In this document: positions 1 to 13,246 of the stretch, in pieces
Layout of the letters: each line of letters starts with the position of its first letter
Numbering within the stretch: the first letter of the stretch is position 1
Source of the DNA: Geitlerinema sp. PCC 7407
Lineage (GTDB): Bacteria > Cyanobacteriota > Cyanobacteriia > PCC-7407
Direction of reading: 5' to 3'
Length of the DNA: 64,000 nucleotides
NCBI RefSeq assembly: GCF_000317045.1
Contig: NC_019703.1
Coordinates: forward strand, 3,376,934 to 3,440,933
Program-made: the position numbers and the translations under genes
Notes under the pieces: model-generated
Told to the model about the DNA's origin: nothing
Databases searched by the model: none
What the model saw: only the letters and a program-made list of their open reading frames with translations

Positions 1-119
1 GACAAGCGCTGTACCTGCTTGCCATACAAGATCTCTTGCTCGTGGGTGAGCAAAGGAACGCGACCAATTTCGCGGAGGTAGGTGCGGACCAGATCGGTGG
101 AGCTCTGAGCGGTTTTCAT
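1..119 (-). CDS. Group 2 sigma-70 factor, N-terminal fragment (runs off the left edge)
   Basis: Reading the minus strand from an ATG at 119 gives about 39 residues beginning MKTAQSSTDLVRTYLREIGR and continuing with PLLTHEQEILYGKQVQ. This is the region 1.2 signature of cyanobacterial group 2 (non-essential) sigma factors; the YGKQVQ form is closest to SigC-type proteins as I remember them. The protein would direct RNA polymerase to a subset of promoters. Only the start is in the window, so regions 2 to 4 cannot be checked. Identification as a sigma-70 family member is firm; the subgroup is a guess. Confidence 0.8.
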   Translation of the reverse strand, partial: MKTAQSSTDLVRTYLREIGRVPLLTHEQEILYGKQVQRL

Positions 120-723
120 AGGACTGCACAGTGGAGAGTATCGGAGGCTGGAGTAAAAATAAGGGACTTACAGGCTAACCAGAGGTCAACCTGTAAGGGG
201 GCAGATTGTTCAGTTGATGGGGACCGAGGGGCAACTAGGAGCGGTAGCGCGTCTCGTCTGTCCGGATAGGGATGAGAACAGCCTCGGTTTGATGAGAAGC
301 CCGGCTCTGCCAGTACCAAGCTGCCACCACGCCCGCAACGGAGATTAAAGATAGAAGAGTTGTGGAAAAGCTCATTGATGGCCTCTATACAAACGATCTA
401 TTAAAAATTGTAACAATATATCCGAGCAATTTGACTACTCTTCCTAAGGTAGAACTTGCGAGCTGGAGGGCGATTGTACAGCTAGATTACCCAGAAATTC
501 TATTTATGAATGCATCCTGTGAAACAAATTTTCGCCAACTTTCTTAAGATTTCGTCAGGAGCATTTTTCATATTCGCAACTTTACTTAACAGAAATATTT
601 TACATTTGGTTGCGTCAATTCAATCCATTGGGATGATACCGCTCCAGGTTTCGGCGATCGCCCCTTGAGGCCTCTCGCGCTTTTTGGGCCAACCGGCGAA
701 GGCTTGCTCCCACGCCCCGCAGC
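120..723. other. Intergenic region between the sigma factor gene and carB
   Basis: About 600 bases without a convincing gene. The short open frames here lack ribosome binding sites and family resemblance. The part next to 120 should hold the promoter of the minus-strand sigma factor gene, but I could not pick a clear -35/-10 pair. The stretch around 380-600 is noticeably AT-richer than its surroundings. Confidence 0.5.
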
Positions 724-752
724 CACAAAAAAAGCTGCCCCGGAGGGCAGCT
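724..752 (-). terminator. Intrinsic terminator of carB
   Basis: On the minus strand an 8-bp GC-rich stem (AGCTGCCC pairing with GGGCAGCT, 4-base loop) is followed directly by a run of eight T. It lies about 50 bases beyond the carB stop codon, in the right orientation for a Rho-independent terminator. Confidence 0.85.
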
Positions 753-802
753 GAGAGGATGTCACGAAATGAATCGATGACCGGGCAAATTTCGAGTTAT
801 TG

Positions 803-4048
<3,246 letters not shown>

Positions 4049-4609
4049 AGTTCGTGTCGACTTGGCATTACAGCATTGAAATCCAGACCATTGTAAAGGC
4101 TATCCCTAACATCGCAGCGTCCTGTTTGGTTTGCTTTTGCTGATGCGCTTTTTCCTGCCAGCGCGCCCCACAAACAACTGAACAATCGGCCCATTGGGAT
4201 CCGAGAAACTCAGGATTTTTGCCGTTCATCGCTCCTGCACGCGGGGAGGTGGGCGATCAAAACCTTTTTGAGAATTAGTTGCATTAGTATTGACGGCGAT
4301 CGCGAAATGCTTTAGGGTCATAAGGCATTAAAATTCACGTCTTTGTCTTGTAGCGATCGCCCTTAAATCAGCGCAAATTAGCGTCTCGAAGAGATTTTTT
4401 CTCAAAACCTTCAGAAACTTGCTTGCTGAAGCCAAATTTTGCTCGGCATTCGCTTTGGGGTGCCGACGTTAGCTGCGATCGCCAAACGCCTGAGGGCAGC
4501 GCTTGTCTGTCCGGCCCTTCGGTTTTGGGACTTAGCGCCGCTCTTGCTTGCCCTAGGCGTCTTGCCCCTGTTTGTATCCCCCAGTTTGTAAACGATTAGG
4601 AAAACGTCC
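4049..4609. other. Intergenic region between carB and futA (divergent promoters)
   Basis: A 560-base divergent spacer with several HIP1 sites. It must contain the carB promoter (minus) and the fut promoter (plus). A possible iron-regulator site near 4268 is listed separately. The open frames in this stretch overlap both genes' control regions and show no family resemblance. Confidence 0.5.
4268..4293. promoter_or_regulatory. Possible Fur-type iron box upstream of futA
   Basis: The sequence TTGAGAATTAGTTGCATTAG, about 330 bases before futA, contains a TGAGAAT half site followed by a degenerate second half. Fur controls fut genes in other cyanobacteria, so the position makes sense. The second half site is poor and no other promoter element was assigned, so this is only a candidate. 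Confidence 0.3.
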
Positions 4610-5677
4610 GTGAAACGCCGCAAAGTCTTGTCCTTAATGGGATTGGCCATCGCTTCTGGCAGTCTCGCGATCGCCTGCTCCAGCCCCACTTCTACCAACA
4701 CCGCTAGCTCTCCCAGCGCCAGCCCCGCCGCCAGTCCGGCCAGCCCCGCCGCCGACGCTGACGCCCTGGTAGTGTATTCGGGACGCAGCGAAAGCCTGAT
4801 CGGCGAGCTGCTCCAGAAGTTCGAAACCGAAACCGGCACCAAGATCCAGGTCCGCTACGGAGACACCGCCGAGCTGGCCGCAGCCCTGCTCGAAGAAGGG
4901 GACAACAGCCCTGCTGACGTCTTTTTTGCCCAGGATGCCGGAGCCCTCGGCGCGATCCAGAAAGCCGGCAAATTCACCCAGCTCCCCGATAGCGTCCTCA
5001 ACAAAGTTGCTGCCACCTATCGATCGCCCCAGGGAACCTGGGTCGGAATTTCGGGTCGCGTACGCACCGTCGACTACAACGTCGACCTCGTACCCGAGGC
5101 TGAGCTTCCCCAGAGCGTCTTTGACTTGACTGACCCGAAGTGGAAAGGCAAGGTCGGCTGGGCACCAACCAACGGCTCCTTCCAGGCCTTCGTGACGGCG
5201 ATGCGTATCAGCGAGGGCGAAGATCGGACCCGGGAGTGGCTCGAAGGCATGAAGGCCAACGAAGCCAAGGTCTATCCCAAAAACGTCCCCATTGTAGAAG
5301 CCCTCGGCCGCGGCGAAATTTCCCTGGGCCTGGTCAACCACTACTATCTCGATCGAGCCAAGAAAGAAAATCCCTCCCTGCCGGTGATGCACCACTTCAC
5401 CAATGACGTTGGGTCATTGGTGAACGTGGCGGGCGTGGGCATTCTGAAGACCGCTGACCAGGGCGACGCAGCCCAAGAGCTGATTAATTTCTTGCTGAGC
5501 GAAGAAGCTCAGACCTACTTTGCCCAGGAAACGGAAGAATATCCGCTGGTGGAAGGGATTGCCTTGGGTGAGGGCACGAAGCCGCTGAGCGAAATCCAGA
5601 CTCCCGATGTGGACTTGAGCAATTTGGACGATCTGGAGGGAACGCTCCAGCTGCTCCAAGAAACGGGTGTGATCTAG
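4610..5677 (+). CDS. futA: Ferric iron-binding lipoprotein of the Fut ABC transporter
   Basis: A 355-residue extracytoplasmic solute-binding protein of the FutA/FbpA (transferrin-like) class. The N-terminus has basic residues, a hydrophobic stretch and the lipobox LAIAC ending at Cys23, followed by a Ser/Pro/Ala linker, so the mature protein is probably lipid-anchored. The fold starts with ALVVYSGRSESLIGELLQKF, and NHYYLDRAKKE carries tyrosines expected to coordinate Fe(III). The start is GTG at 4610, with a GGAA-containing Shine-Dalgarno about 8 bases upstream. It is followed by the permease and ATPase genes on the same strand. FutA1 and FutA2 types cannot be told apart here. Confidence 0.92.
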   Translation: MKRRKVLSLMGLAIASGSLAIACSSPTSTNTASSPSASPAASPASPAADADALVVYSGRSESLIGELLQKFETETGTKIQVRYGDTAELAAALLEEGDNSPADVFFAQDAGALGAIQKAGKFTQLPDSVLNKVAATYRSPQGTWVGISGRVRTVDYNVDLVPEAELPQSVFDLTDPKWKGKVGWAPTNGSFQAFVTAMRISEGEDRTREWLEGMKANEAKVYPKNVPIVEALGRGEISLGLVNHYYLDRAKKENPSLPVMHHFTNDVGSLVNVAGVGILKTADQGDAAQELINFLLSEEAQTYFAQETEEYPLVEGIALGEGTKPLSEIQTPDVDLSNLDDLEGTLQLLQETGVI

Positions 5678-5820
5678 AGCAGCCTCTTGACTCAGGGGCG
5701 ATCGCCCCTCGCGCTGACTCTCCGCCCTACCAACAAGCCACCCTAGCTGAACTGTGATTTTCACCAGTTCAGCTATTGGCGTTTCTGGCGTCTACTATGT
5801 TTCTGGCTGATTTTTGGTGA

Positions 5821-7461
5821 GTGCCTGTGTTAGAGCGGCTTCGTAGGCAGATTTCTCTCAGCAATCTTGGGCAAGGCTCGGCTGGCAGCCCACCGATATT
5901 TCTCACGATCCCGGCTGCTCTGACGGCGGGGGCGATCGCGCTGCCGCTGATATACCTGCTCCTGCGCGCCGCTGGCATTGGCCCCGAGAAGCTAGAGGCT
6001 CTGATCACAGCGCCCCGCACCCTAGAGGTGCTGATCAACAGCGGCCTGATGGCCGCCATCGTGACGCTGCTGTCGGCCCTCATTGCGGTGCCGTTGGCCT
6101 TTTTGACCATTCGCACGGACTTGCCGGGGCGGCGGTTTTGGCTGGTGGTGACCACGCTGCCCCTGGCAGTGCCCAGCTACGTGGGCAGCTTCACGCTGAT
6201 TGCGACTTTTGCGCCCCGGGGGGGCTTTTTGCAGCTGCTGCTAGCGCCCTTGGGTGTTGAGCAGCTGCCGTCGCTCTACGGCTGGCCGGGGACGATCGCA
6301 GGCATCACGCTGTTTACCTATCCCTACCTGCTGCTGAGCGTGCGATCGGCGCTACAAGGCATGGACGCCAGCCTAGAAGAAGCAGCGCGCAGTCTGGGCT
6401 ATGACGCTCGCCAAACCTTTTTTCGGGTCACGCTGCCGCAGCTCCAGCCGTCGATGGTGGCGGGCGGGCTGCTAGTGGCCCTGTATGCGCTGCGGGATTT
6501 TGGCACGCCGTCGCTGATGCGCTTTGACTCGTTTACCCGCGTCATTTTTATTCAGTACAAATCCAGTTTCGATCGCAGCTCGGCGGCGGTGCTGGCGCTG
6601 GTGTTAGTGGGGCTGGTCTTGGGAATTCTATGGTTAGAGTACAGAGTGCGATCGCGCGCCGCGTACTACAGCCGGGGCTCCACCAGTCGGCGATCGCCTA
6701 CGCTAATCCCCTTAGGACCCTGGAAATATCCAGCTCTGCTGTTTTGCGCCCTGATCACGGGCTTCAGCCTCGTGCTGCCGGTCGGGATCACGCTCTTTTG
6801 GCTGGCGCGGGGCATCGCCAGCGGCACCGATCTGAGCGGCATTCTCCAGACGACGGGCCAGGCCCTGGGCAATTCCTTACTGGGGGGATGTCTGGCGGCG
6901 ATCGCGGCTACGGTGCTGGCCTTGCCCATCGCGGTTTTGGCCGTCCGCTTTCCCAGCCCCATCACGACCCTGATTGAGCGCTGCTCTTACCTCAGCTTTG
7001 GTCTGCCGGGCATCGTGGTCGCCCTATCCCTGGTGTTCTTCGGCGCTCGCTACCTACCCTGGATCTACCAGAGCTTGCCCATGCTGATCTTTGGCTATGT
7101 GGTGCTCTTTTTGCCCCAGGCGGTGGGCAACGTGCGCACCTCGCTGCTTCAGGTCAACCCCCGCCTCGAAGAGTCCGCCCGCGTCCTCGGGCGATCGCCC
7201 TGGCAGGCGCTCCGGGCCATTACGCTGCCCCTGATTCGGCCCGGTCTGGCCAGCGGCGCCATTCTGGTGTTCTTGACGGCAGTCAAGGAGCTGCCAGCCA
7301 CCTTGCTGCTCGCCCCCATCGGCTTTCGCACCCTGGCCACCCAAATCTGGCAGGCCACCGAGGATGTGTATTTCACCGACGCGGCGATCGGGTCGTTGGC
7401 CATGTTGCTGATGTCGACGGGCTTGACGCTGCTGGTGGTGCTCCAAGAGCGATCGCGCTAA
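5821..7461 (+). CDS. futB: Ferric iron ABC transporter permease (two fused membrane domains)
   Basis: A 546-residue integral membrane protein with about 12 hydrophobic segments and two copies of the permease motif that contacts the ATPase: EEAARSLGYDARQTFFRVTLP in the first half and EESARVLGRSPWQALRAITLP in the second. Such a duplicated permease is the norm for the FutB/FbpB/CysTW-like iron family. It moves Fe(III) delivered by FutA across the inner membrane using FutC. It starts with GTG; a second GTG two codons later is also possible. It lies 143 bases after futA in the same operon-like run. Confidence 0.93.
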   Translation: MPVLERLRRQISLSNLGQGSAGSPPIFLTIPAALTAGAIALPLIYLLLRAAGIGPEKLEALITAPRTLEVLINSGLMAAIVTLLSALIAVPLAFLTIRTDLPGRRFWLVVTTLPLAVPSYVGSFTLIATFAPRGGFLQLLLAPLGVEQLPSLYGWPGTIAGITLFTYPYLLLSVRSALQGMDASLEEAARSLGYDARQTFFRVTLPQLQPSMVAGGLLVALYALRDFGTPSLMRFDSFTRVIFIQYKSSFDRSSAAVLALVLVGLVLGILWLEYRVRSRAAYYSRGSTSRRSPTLIPLGPWKYPALLFCALITGFSLVLPVGITLFWLARGIASGTDLSGILQTTGQALGNSLLGGCLAAIAATVLALPIAVLAVRFPSPITTLIERCSYLSFGLPGIVVALSLVFFGARYLPWIYQSLPMLIFGYVVLFLPQAVGNVRTSLLQVNPRLEESARVLGRSPWQALRAITLPLIRPGLASGAILVFLTAVKELPATLLLAPIGFRTLATQIWQATEDVYFTDAAIGSLAMLLMSTGLTLLVVLQERSR

Positions 7462-7579
7462 GGCTCAGCCGTCTATTCTCGGCGGACAAATTGATGAAGT
7501 TCTCGACTGTTGCGTTTATCATGGCCTTTAGTTGAAACTTTGTCGCAATAACTCCCACACTAGAGATTCGTCAACTCGC

Positions 7580-8641
7580 ATGGCCCAGCCTCCCATTCTC
7601 CGCGTCGAACAGCTTAGCAAGCGCTTTCCCCGGACTCCCCACCCCGCTATTAACCAGGTGACCTTAGCGCTACCCCAGGGAGATTTGCTGGCGCTGCTCG
7701 GGCCGTCAGGCTGTGGCAAAACGACTCTGCTCCGGATGATTGCCGGCTTTGAGCAACCCGATAGCGGCACCATCGAGCTCGCGGGCCAGCGAGTGGCGGG
7801 TCAGGGCAGCCACGTTGCGCCAGAGCAGCGGGCGATCGGCATGGTCTTCCAAGACTTCGCCCTCTTCCCTCACTTGACCGTGGCCCAGAATGTGACCTTT
7901 GGCCTCCAAAAACCCAAAGGCGGGGCCGTCAATCCGACCGAAGCGCGCGATCGCGCGGCGGAGGTGATTCGACTGGTCGGTCTCGAAGGCTTCGAGGCGC
8001 GCTACCCCCACGAGCTTTCGGGCGGCCAGCAGCAGCGGGTGGCCCTAGCCCGGGCGCTCGCGCCGCGGCCCGCCCTGATCCTGCTCGACGAACCCTTTAG
8101 CAACCTGGATGTCTATGTGCGATCGCACCTGCGCAACGAAGTGCGCCACATCCTGCGAGAAACCGGCACCTCTGGCATTTTTGTGACCCACGACCAGGAG
8201 GAGGCCCTCTCCATCTCCGACTGGGTGGCCGTGATTCGCCAAGGCTGCCTGGAGCAGTTTGGCCCGCCGGAGCTGATCTATCAGGAGCCGGTGTCTCGCT
8301 TTGTGGCGGAGTTCGTTACCCAGGCAAACTTTTTGCCGGCCCAGCGCCGAGGAGAAGTCTGGGAAACGGAGGTCGGCAGCTTTCGCTGTGGGGCCGAGGC
8401 GCCTGAGGAGAAGGGCACCCTCATGATCCGCCAAGAAGACCTCATTCTAGAGCCCTGCGACGATGCGCCGGTGGTCGTGCGCGATCGCCTTTTTCTGGGC
8501 CGCGAGCTTTGCTACTGCCTGCTGAGTCCCTCGGGCCGCGAGCTCCACGCCCGCACCACCGCCGCCACCCAGCTGGCCGTTGGCACCCGCGTCCAGCTCT
8601 CAGTCGCCAGCCCCAGCCTGCGCGTCTTTCCCGCCGCCTAG
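7580..8641 (+). CDS. futC: Ferric iron ABC transporter ATP-binding protein
   Basis: A 353-residue ABC ATPase. Walker A is GPSGCGKTT, the signature is [15 protein letters not shown], Walker B is LILLDEP and the H-loop is in [10 protein letters not shown]. The last 100 residues form a TOBE-like regulatory domain, as in FbpC and other iron and sulfate importers. I chose ATG 7580 ([16 protein letters not shown]) because it places the first strand of the ABC domain normally; the longer frame starting at a TTG at 7532 adds 16 residues with no family match. It powers uptake through FutB. Confidence 0.93.
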   Translation: MAQPPILRVEQLSKRFPRTPHPAINQVTLALPQGDLLALLGPSGCGKTTLLRMIAGFEQPDSGTIELAGQRVAGQGSHVAPEQRAIGMVFQDFALFPHLTVAQNVTFGLQKPKGGAVNPTEARDRAAEVIRLVGLEGFEARYPHELSGGQQQRVALARALAPRPALILLDEPFSNLDVYVRSHLRNEVRHILRETGTSGIFVTHDQEEALSISDWVAVIRQGCLEQFGPPELIYQEPVSRFVAEFVTQANFLPAQRRGEVWETEVGSFRCGAEAPEEKGTLMIRQEDLILEPCDDAPVVVRDRLFLGRELCYCLLSPSGRELHARTTAATQLAVGTRVQLSVASPSLRVFPAA

Positions 8642-8780
8642 CGCTCCGAGCTGCCGCAATTTTTTGCCCAAAAAACAGCGCTCCTGGCTTCAGCCTTGCA
8701 CGGCTCACTCGCCAAGAGCACTTTGGGTTTCCATGGGATCAAATCAAGCCGGTCAGGCTCAAGCTCGGTCAGCTCAAACC

Positions 8781-9176
8781 CTATTCAGGCAGCACAGCGA
8801 TGCACTCGATTTCGACGCGAACGCCCTTGGGTAAGCGAGACACTTCGACGCAGGCCCGCGCAGGCGCCTGCTCTTCCCCAAAAAATCGCGCGTAAACTTC
8901 GTTCATCGCGGCAAAATCGTTCAGATCGGTCAGGAAAACGCTGGTTTTCACGACATCTTGGAGTGTCGCGCCTCCTGCCTTGACGATCGCCTCTAGATTG
9001 CGCAGCGCCTGCTCGGTCTGCTGAGCCACGTCATCACCACCGACCAGCTCGCCAGTGGCGGGGTTGAGAGGAATCTGGCCAGCCACAAACAGCATGGAAC
9101 CGCGAGCCGCGATCGCCTGGTTGTAGGGGCCGACGGGGGCAGGGGCTTGATCAGTCTGAATAATTTTTCGAGTCAT
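8781..9176 (-). CDS. ridA: RidA/YjgF family enamine/imine deaminase
   Basis: A 131-residue protein starting [20 protein letters not shown], with the family signature near the C-terminus ([20 protein letters not shown]). RidA hydrolyses reactive 2-aminoacrylate and related enamines made by PLP enzymes, as a cytoplasmic trimer. The conserved active-site Arg in the ARACVEV motif is present. I use the ATG at 9176, preceded by GGAG, and not an upstream in-frame codon that adds six residues. It is convergent with futC. Confidence 0.93.
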   Translation of the reverse strand: MTRKIIQTDQAPAPVGPYNQAIAARGSMLFVAGQIPLNPATGELVGGDDVAQQTEQALRNLEAIVKAGGATLQDVVKTSVFLTDLNDFAAMNEVYARFFGEEQAPARACVEVSRLPKGVRVEIECIAVLPE

Positions 9177-9230
9177 GGCTCCGGTGCCAAACATCTCAAA
9201 GGTCCAACGGGCAGTATACGGCGAATTGCC

Positions 9231-9671
9231 CTAGGAAAGGCGAGGGCGCAGGCCGTGGTGACGATACTGCCAGTAGTCCCGCAGAATTCGGTTGTGATCA
9301 AAGCACAAGTTCGCCGGAACCCGCCAAAACTCAAAGACTCCCACCGTCTTGGCGTCATCTCCGGCGTAGGGTTCCCCCGTTGCCGTCGCCAGCAGCACAA
9401 CACTCAGGGTATGCTGGCGGGGATCGCGCCCCGGATCCGAATAGACTTGAAACTGCTCCCGCAGCTCAACCCACAGCCCCGTCTCTTCGTGGGCTTCCCG
9501 CTGAGCCGCAGCCTCCACCGATTCACCGTAGTCAATAAATCCCCCCGGTAGCGCCCAGCCCAAGGGAGGATTTTGGCGCTCTACCAAGACAATCGGACGA
9601 TGAGGCCGATCGATGAGTTCGATAATAATGTCAACGGTGGGGGTGGGATTGCGATAGGCCACTGAGGGCAT
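9231..9671 (-). CDS. Nudix hydrolase
   Basis: A 146-residue single-domain Nudix protein. The Nudix box GX5EX7REUXEEXGU is complete: it starts at [20 protein letters not shown] and continues ETGL, around residues 42-66. Its substrate is an X-linked nucleoside diphosphate. The short, ADP-ribose-pyrophosphatase-like form resembles cyanobacterial NrtR-type or ADPR-hydrolysing Nudix domains, but the substrate cannot be read from the sequence. It lies just upstream of ridA on the same strand, with a 54-base gap, so the two may be co-transcribed. Confidence 0.9.
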   Translation of the reverse strand: MPSVAYRNPTPTVDIIIELIDRPHRPIVLVERQNPPLGWALPGGFIDYGESVEAAAQREAHEETGLWVELREQFQVYSDPGRDPRQHTLSVVLLATATGEPYAGDDAKTVGVFEFWRVPANLCFDHNRILRDYWQYRHHGLRPRLS

Positions 9672-9905
9672 CCGGAGTTTTGCGCTGTCTTTTCAGAGCT
9701 TATCCTACCGTGTCCTGCGCAGGCCGAGGCGGCACGCGCTTTTTCCCAGCCTCACCTAGCCCTCAGCGCAAGCTTCTTGCAAGGGTTTGCGCCCTTTCGG
9801 CTCACGACGCCGTTTCATTTGGCCTGTCTCGGGCTACGGCCGTCGTTGACGTTGGGCGACGCGATCGCCCACTGCTGTTTTGTTTAACCTTCATCTGAAC
9901 TGTGT

Positions 9906-11411
9906 ATGGATTTTCCTAGATCAAGCGGTATCTTGCTGCATCCGACGTCCCTGCCCGGCCGCTTTGGCATTGGCGATATGGGACCTGCAGCGTACGAATT
10001 TGTCGATTTCTTAGTAGCCAGCGGTCAGCAGATTTGGCAGGTGTTGCCCCTAGGCCCCACCGGCTACGGCAACTCGCCTTATCTGTCCTACTCAGCAGCG
10101 GCCGGCAACCCGCTGCTAATCAGCCTCGAGGTGTTGCAGCAGGCAGGGCACCTCAGCGAGGCGGATCTGGCCCAGCTGCCCGAATTTCCGGCAGACACTG
10201 TGGACTTCGATCGGGTGATTGCCACCAAGTTTCCGCTGCTGCGTCTGGCCAGCGACCATTTTCGAGATCACGCATCTCCAGAGGAAAGGGGCGAATTTGA
10301 GGCCTTCTGCGGTGACGAAAGCTATTGGCTAGATGACTACGCCTTCTTCATGGCGCTGAAGGACGCCCACGGCGATCTGCCCTGGAACCAGTGGGATGAG
10401 GCGATCGCCCGCCGCGACCCCGCCGCTCTAGAAGAATGGCGATCGCGCCTTGCCAACGACATTTTCTTCCGGCAGTACACCCAGTTTGAGTTTTTCCGGC
10501 AGTGGGCCAAGCTGCGGGCCTACGCCAACCAGCAACGAATTTTGATTGTTGGAGATATTCCCTTCTACGTCGCCCACGACAGCGCAGACGTTTGGGCTCA
10601 ACCGGACAACTTCTGCCTCGATGAGGAAACGGGGGCAGCGGCTCTGATGGCGGGCGTTCCGCCAGACTATTTCAGCGCCACCGGTCAGCTCTGGGGCAAC
10701 CCGGTCTACAACTGGGAGCATCTGGAGGCTCAGGGCTTTCAGTGGTGGGTTCAGCGCTTCAAGGCGCTTCTGCGCTACGTCGATGTGATTCGCATTGACC
10801 ACTTCCGGGGCTTCGAGGCCTACTGGGCCGTCCCCATGGGCGAGGAAACTGCCGTCAACGGCGAGTGGATCAAGGCCCCCGGCGAGACCTTTTTCCAGGT
10901 GTTGGGCGATCGCCTTGGCAAGCTGCCGATCGTGGCCGAAGATTTGGGCGTGATCACCCCCGAAGTAGAGGCGCTGCGGGATCAGTTCGGCTTCCCAGGC
11001 ATGAAGATTTTGCAGTTTGCCTTTGGGTCCGGCCCCGGCAACCCCTACCTGCCCTTCAACTACCAGGGCTCCAAGTGGATCGTGTACACCGGCACCCACG
11101 ACAACAACACCACCTTGGGCTGGTTCTCCCAGTGCGGCCACCACGAGAAGGAAGGCCTGCTGCACTATCTGGGCTGCACTGGCCCCCACGGCATCCACTG
11201 GGACATGATTCGCTTGGCCCTCAGCTCCACTGCCTGCCAAGCCATCATCCCGCTTCAGGACGTCTTGGGGCTGGGCAGCGAAGGCCGCATGAACACGCCG
11301 AGCGAGAGTCATGGCAACTGGGGCTGGCGCTATCACGCTGGCGCGCTGACGCCAGAATTGCGCGATCGCCTGCGCGGCATGACCGAGACCTACGGCCGCC
11401 TGCCCCACTAG
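9906..11411 (+). CDS. malQ: 4-alpha-glucanotransferase (amylomaltase, GH77)
   Basis: A 501-residue GH77 enzyme of normal length. The N-terminus (SSGILLHPTSLPGRFGIGDM) is the classic MalQ start. The motifs RIDHFRGFEAYWAVP (nucleophile Asp region), EDLGVITPEVEALRD (acid/base Glu) and YTGTHDNNTTLGWF (transition-state Asp) are all present. It transfers maltodextrin segments between glucans and frees glucose in glycogen turnover. It stands alone, with a 230-base upstream region and no obvious operon partners. Confidence 0.97.
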   Translation: MDFPRSSGILLHPTSLPGRFGIGDMGPAAYEFVDFLVASGQQIWQVLPLGPTGYGNSPYLSYSAAAGNPLLISLEVLQQAGHLSEADLAQLPEFPADTVDFDRVIATKFPLLRLASDHFRDHASPEERGEFEAFCGDESYWLDDYAFFMALKDAHGDLPWNQWDEAIARRDPAALEEWRSRLANDIFFRQYTQFEFFRQWAKLRAYANQQRILIVGDIPFYVAHDSADVWAQPDNFCLDEETGAAALMAGVPPDYFSATGQLWGNPVYNWEHLEAQGFQWWVQRFKALLRYVDVIRIDHFRGFEAYWAVPMGEETAVNGEWIKAPGETFFQVLGDRLGKLPIVAEDLGVITPEVEALRDQFGFPGMKILQFAFGSGPGNPYLPFNYQGSKWIVYTGTHDNNTTLGWFSQCGHHEKEGLLHYLGCTGPHGIHWDMIRLALSSTACQAIIPLQDVLGLGSEGRMNTPSESHGNWGWRYHAGALTPELRDRLRGMTETYGRLPH

Positions 11412-11426
11412 TTCCCTAGCACAGCC

Positions 11427-12335
11427 CTAGTCGCGAATCACACTTGCCGTCGTCGTCACGCTGCCCAGCACCGTCGGCGGCAAGGCGGCTGACGGGTTGT
11501 TGAGCTCAAAAGTCACTTCTTCCACGTCTCCGGGAGCCCCCAGAGCCTTGGCTTCGCCGCCGTTGAGAGCCACCAAGACGCCGCCAGCATTGCCAGCGCG
11601 CACCACCACCTGCTCATCCGCTGACCAGGAGCGCTGAGCGCCTTCCTGCATCATGCCCTCGAAGGCCATGCGCCCATCCGTCACGATGCGCACCCAGGAC
11701 TGCTCCTTGAAAGTTAAACTCACTTCGACCGATCGCTGAGAGCGCTCAGGCTGGCTAGCGACTGGCTTAGAGGCTGGACGAGGGGGGGCTACCTTATCGG
11801 TCCCGTTAGGCCGGCTAGGAGCCTTAGCAGAGGAGGGCTGCTGCACCTGATCAGGCACAGGCCCAGATTTCTCAACGGGCAGGGGCTCTTCATACAGGTT
11901 AGCCGTGTTGACCGTCGCTGGAGCAGAGTCTTCGATCAGGCGGGACAAGCCGTTGACGGCGACGACAATCACCGCAATGTAGAGCAAGTACAGGTGCATC
12001 GGGCGGGGCTGGGTCAAGCGCAGACCGAGCCAAGGGAAACGGCGGTGCGATCGCGTCATCGCCATCGTCGTGGGGAACTCGCCCGCCACATCTACCCCTT
12101 TGAGCCCCAGAGAGTCCGCAAAGCGTCGAATAAAACCATGAACATACACCGGCTCAGGCAACTGCTTGAGGTCGCCACCCTCGATCGCGCGGAGCGTCCG
12201 CACAGGAATCATCGTCTTCGCGGAGATTTCCTCCAGCGACAGCGATCGCCCTTCCCGAGATTGACGCAGGTAGCCTCCGATTTCAGACAGCTTTTCCGCC
12301 CGCTCTTGTTCAAATTGGGGTAGATTCTTCCTCAT
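11427..12335 (-). CDS. RodZ-like membrane protein with N-terminal helix-turn-helix and C-terminal DUF4115 domain
   Basis: A protein of 302 residues. Residues about 18-80 form an Xre-type HTH (LRQSREGRSLSLEEISAKT, then EPVYVHGFIRRFA), which is the RodZ cytoplasmic domain. A single membrane segment lies near residues 115-130, followed by a Pro/Ser-rich linker and a beta-rich C-terminal domain (SLTFKEQSWVRIVTDGR) of the RodZ DUF4115 type. RodZ links the MreB cytoskeleton to the wall machinery. The start at 12335 follows a good AAGGAG and overlaps the stop of the upstream pseudouridine synthase gene by four bases (ATGA), so the two are translationally coupled. Confidence 0.85.
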   Translation of the reverse strand: MRKNLPQFEQERAEKLSEIGGYLRQSREGRSLSLEEISAKTMIPVRTLRAIEGGDLKQLPEPVYVHGFIRRFADSLGLKGVDVAGEFPTTMAMTRSHRRFPWLGLRLTQPRPMHLYLLYIAVIVVAVNGLSRLIEDSAPATVNTANLYEEPLPVEKSGPVPDQVQQPSSAKAPSRPNGTDKVAPPRPASKPVASQPERSQRSVEVSLTFKEQSWVRIVTDGRMAFEGMMQEGAQRSWSADEQVVVRAGNAGGVLVALNGGEAKALGAPGDVEEVTFELNNPSAALPPTVLGSVTTTASVIRD

Positions 12336-13126
12336 AAGTCGCGCTCCTTTGTAGCTTGTGCTGGCAGAGTCAGGGTCAATTTTTGGCAACGGGGTTCCCA
12401 AGGCATTTTGAGTTGTGCAATTTCATCAGGAGTGAGGAAGCGATACTGCCCGCGGCGAAGACGCTCCAAGCGAATACTACCTATGGCGACCCGATGCAAA
12501 CGTTTAACAGGGTGACCCAGCTGTTCAGCAACACGGCGAATTTGTCGATTTCGCCCTTCTTTCAACATGATCTCGAGGCAGGTCTGATCGTCCGACTGAC
12601 ACAATACCCGAACTTGGGCCGGCAAGGTTCGGCGCCCGTCGAGCATCACCCCTTGGCGCCAAGCCTGTAGCTCAGACGCAGAAGGATGCCCCATTACCCA
12701 TACCTCATAGGTTTTGGCGATTTCATGGCGGGGATGAGTAAGCTGGAACGTCAATTCTCCATCATTAGTCAGCAATAGCGCCCCAGTCGAATCGGTGTCA
12801 AGTCGCCCCACCGGATGGATACCCTGACCCTCTTGGAGAGAGACGGGCAGCAAATCCAGGACAGTTTTGCGTTTCTGGGGATCTCGACACGTGGATACGA
12901 AGCCCGCTGGCTTGTGAACCAGCAAATAAACTCTCTGAGGAGAGTCTTCTGAACGCAAGAGCGCTCCATCCACCCGAATCTCATCGCGCCAGGGATCGGC
13001 GCGCTGTCCCAAAAATGCCACGCTGCCGTTCAGCATTACTCGCCCCGCCAGGATCATCGCCTCCGCCCCTCGCCGAGAAGCAATACCCCGTTGGGACAAG
13101 ATTTTTTGCAGTTTTTCAGTCACCAT
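12332..13126 (-). CDS. RluB/RsuA-family rRNA pseudouridine synthase
   Basis: A 264-residue protein. An N-terminal S4 RNA-binding domain (LQKILSQRGIASRRGAEAMI) is followed by the catalytic domain, with the nucleophile motif GRLDTDSTGALLLTNDG and the later RNRQIRRVAEQLGHPV motif typical of RluB, RluE, RluF and RsuA. It converts a specific rRNA uridine to pseudouridine. ATG 13126 (MVTEKLQK) is preferred to an upstream frame extension that lacks family similarity. It is coupled to the RodZ-like gene by an ATGA overlap. Confidence 0.9.
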   Translation of the reverse strand: MVTEKLQKILSQRGIASRRGAEAMILAGRVMLNGSVAFLGQRADPWRDEIRVDGALLRSEDSPQRVYLLVHKPAGFVSTCRDPQKRKTVLDLLPVSLQEGQGIHPVGRLDTDSTGALLLTNDGELTFQLTHPRHEIAKTYEVWVMGHPSASELQAWRQGVMLDGRRTLPAQVRVLCQSDDQTCLEIMLKEGRNRQIRRVAEQLGHPVKRLHRVAIGSIRLERLRRGQYRFLTPDEIAQLKMPWEPRCQKLTLTLPAQATKERDL

Positions 13127-13246
13127 TGCGGGTTTTGAGGCACTCTGCAACAAGCTGGGCAACACTCCGGGCCGGACTAAACACACAAGTTCTATGTACA
13201 AATATTACAGCCTTGGTTGAGAGATCGAAGCATCTCTGGTGCGGTT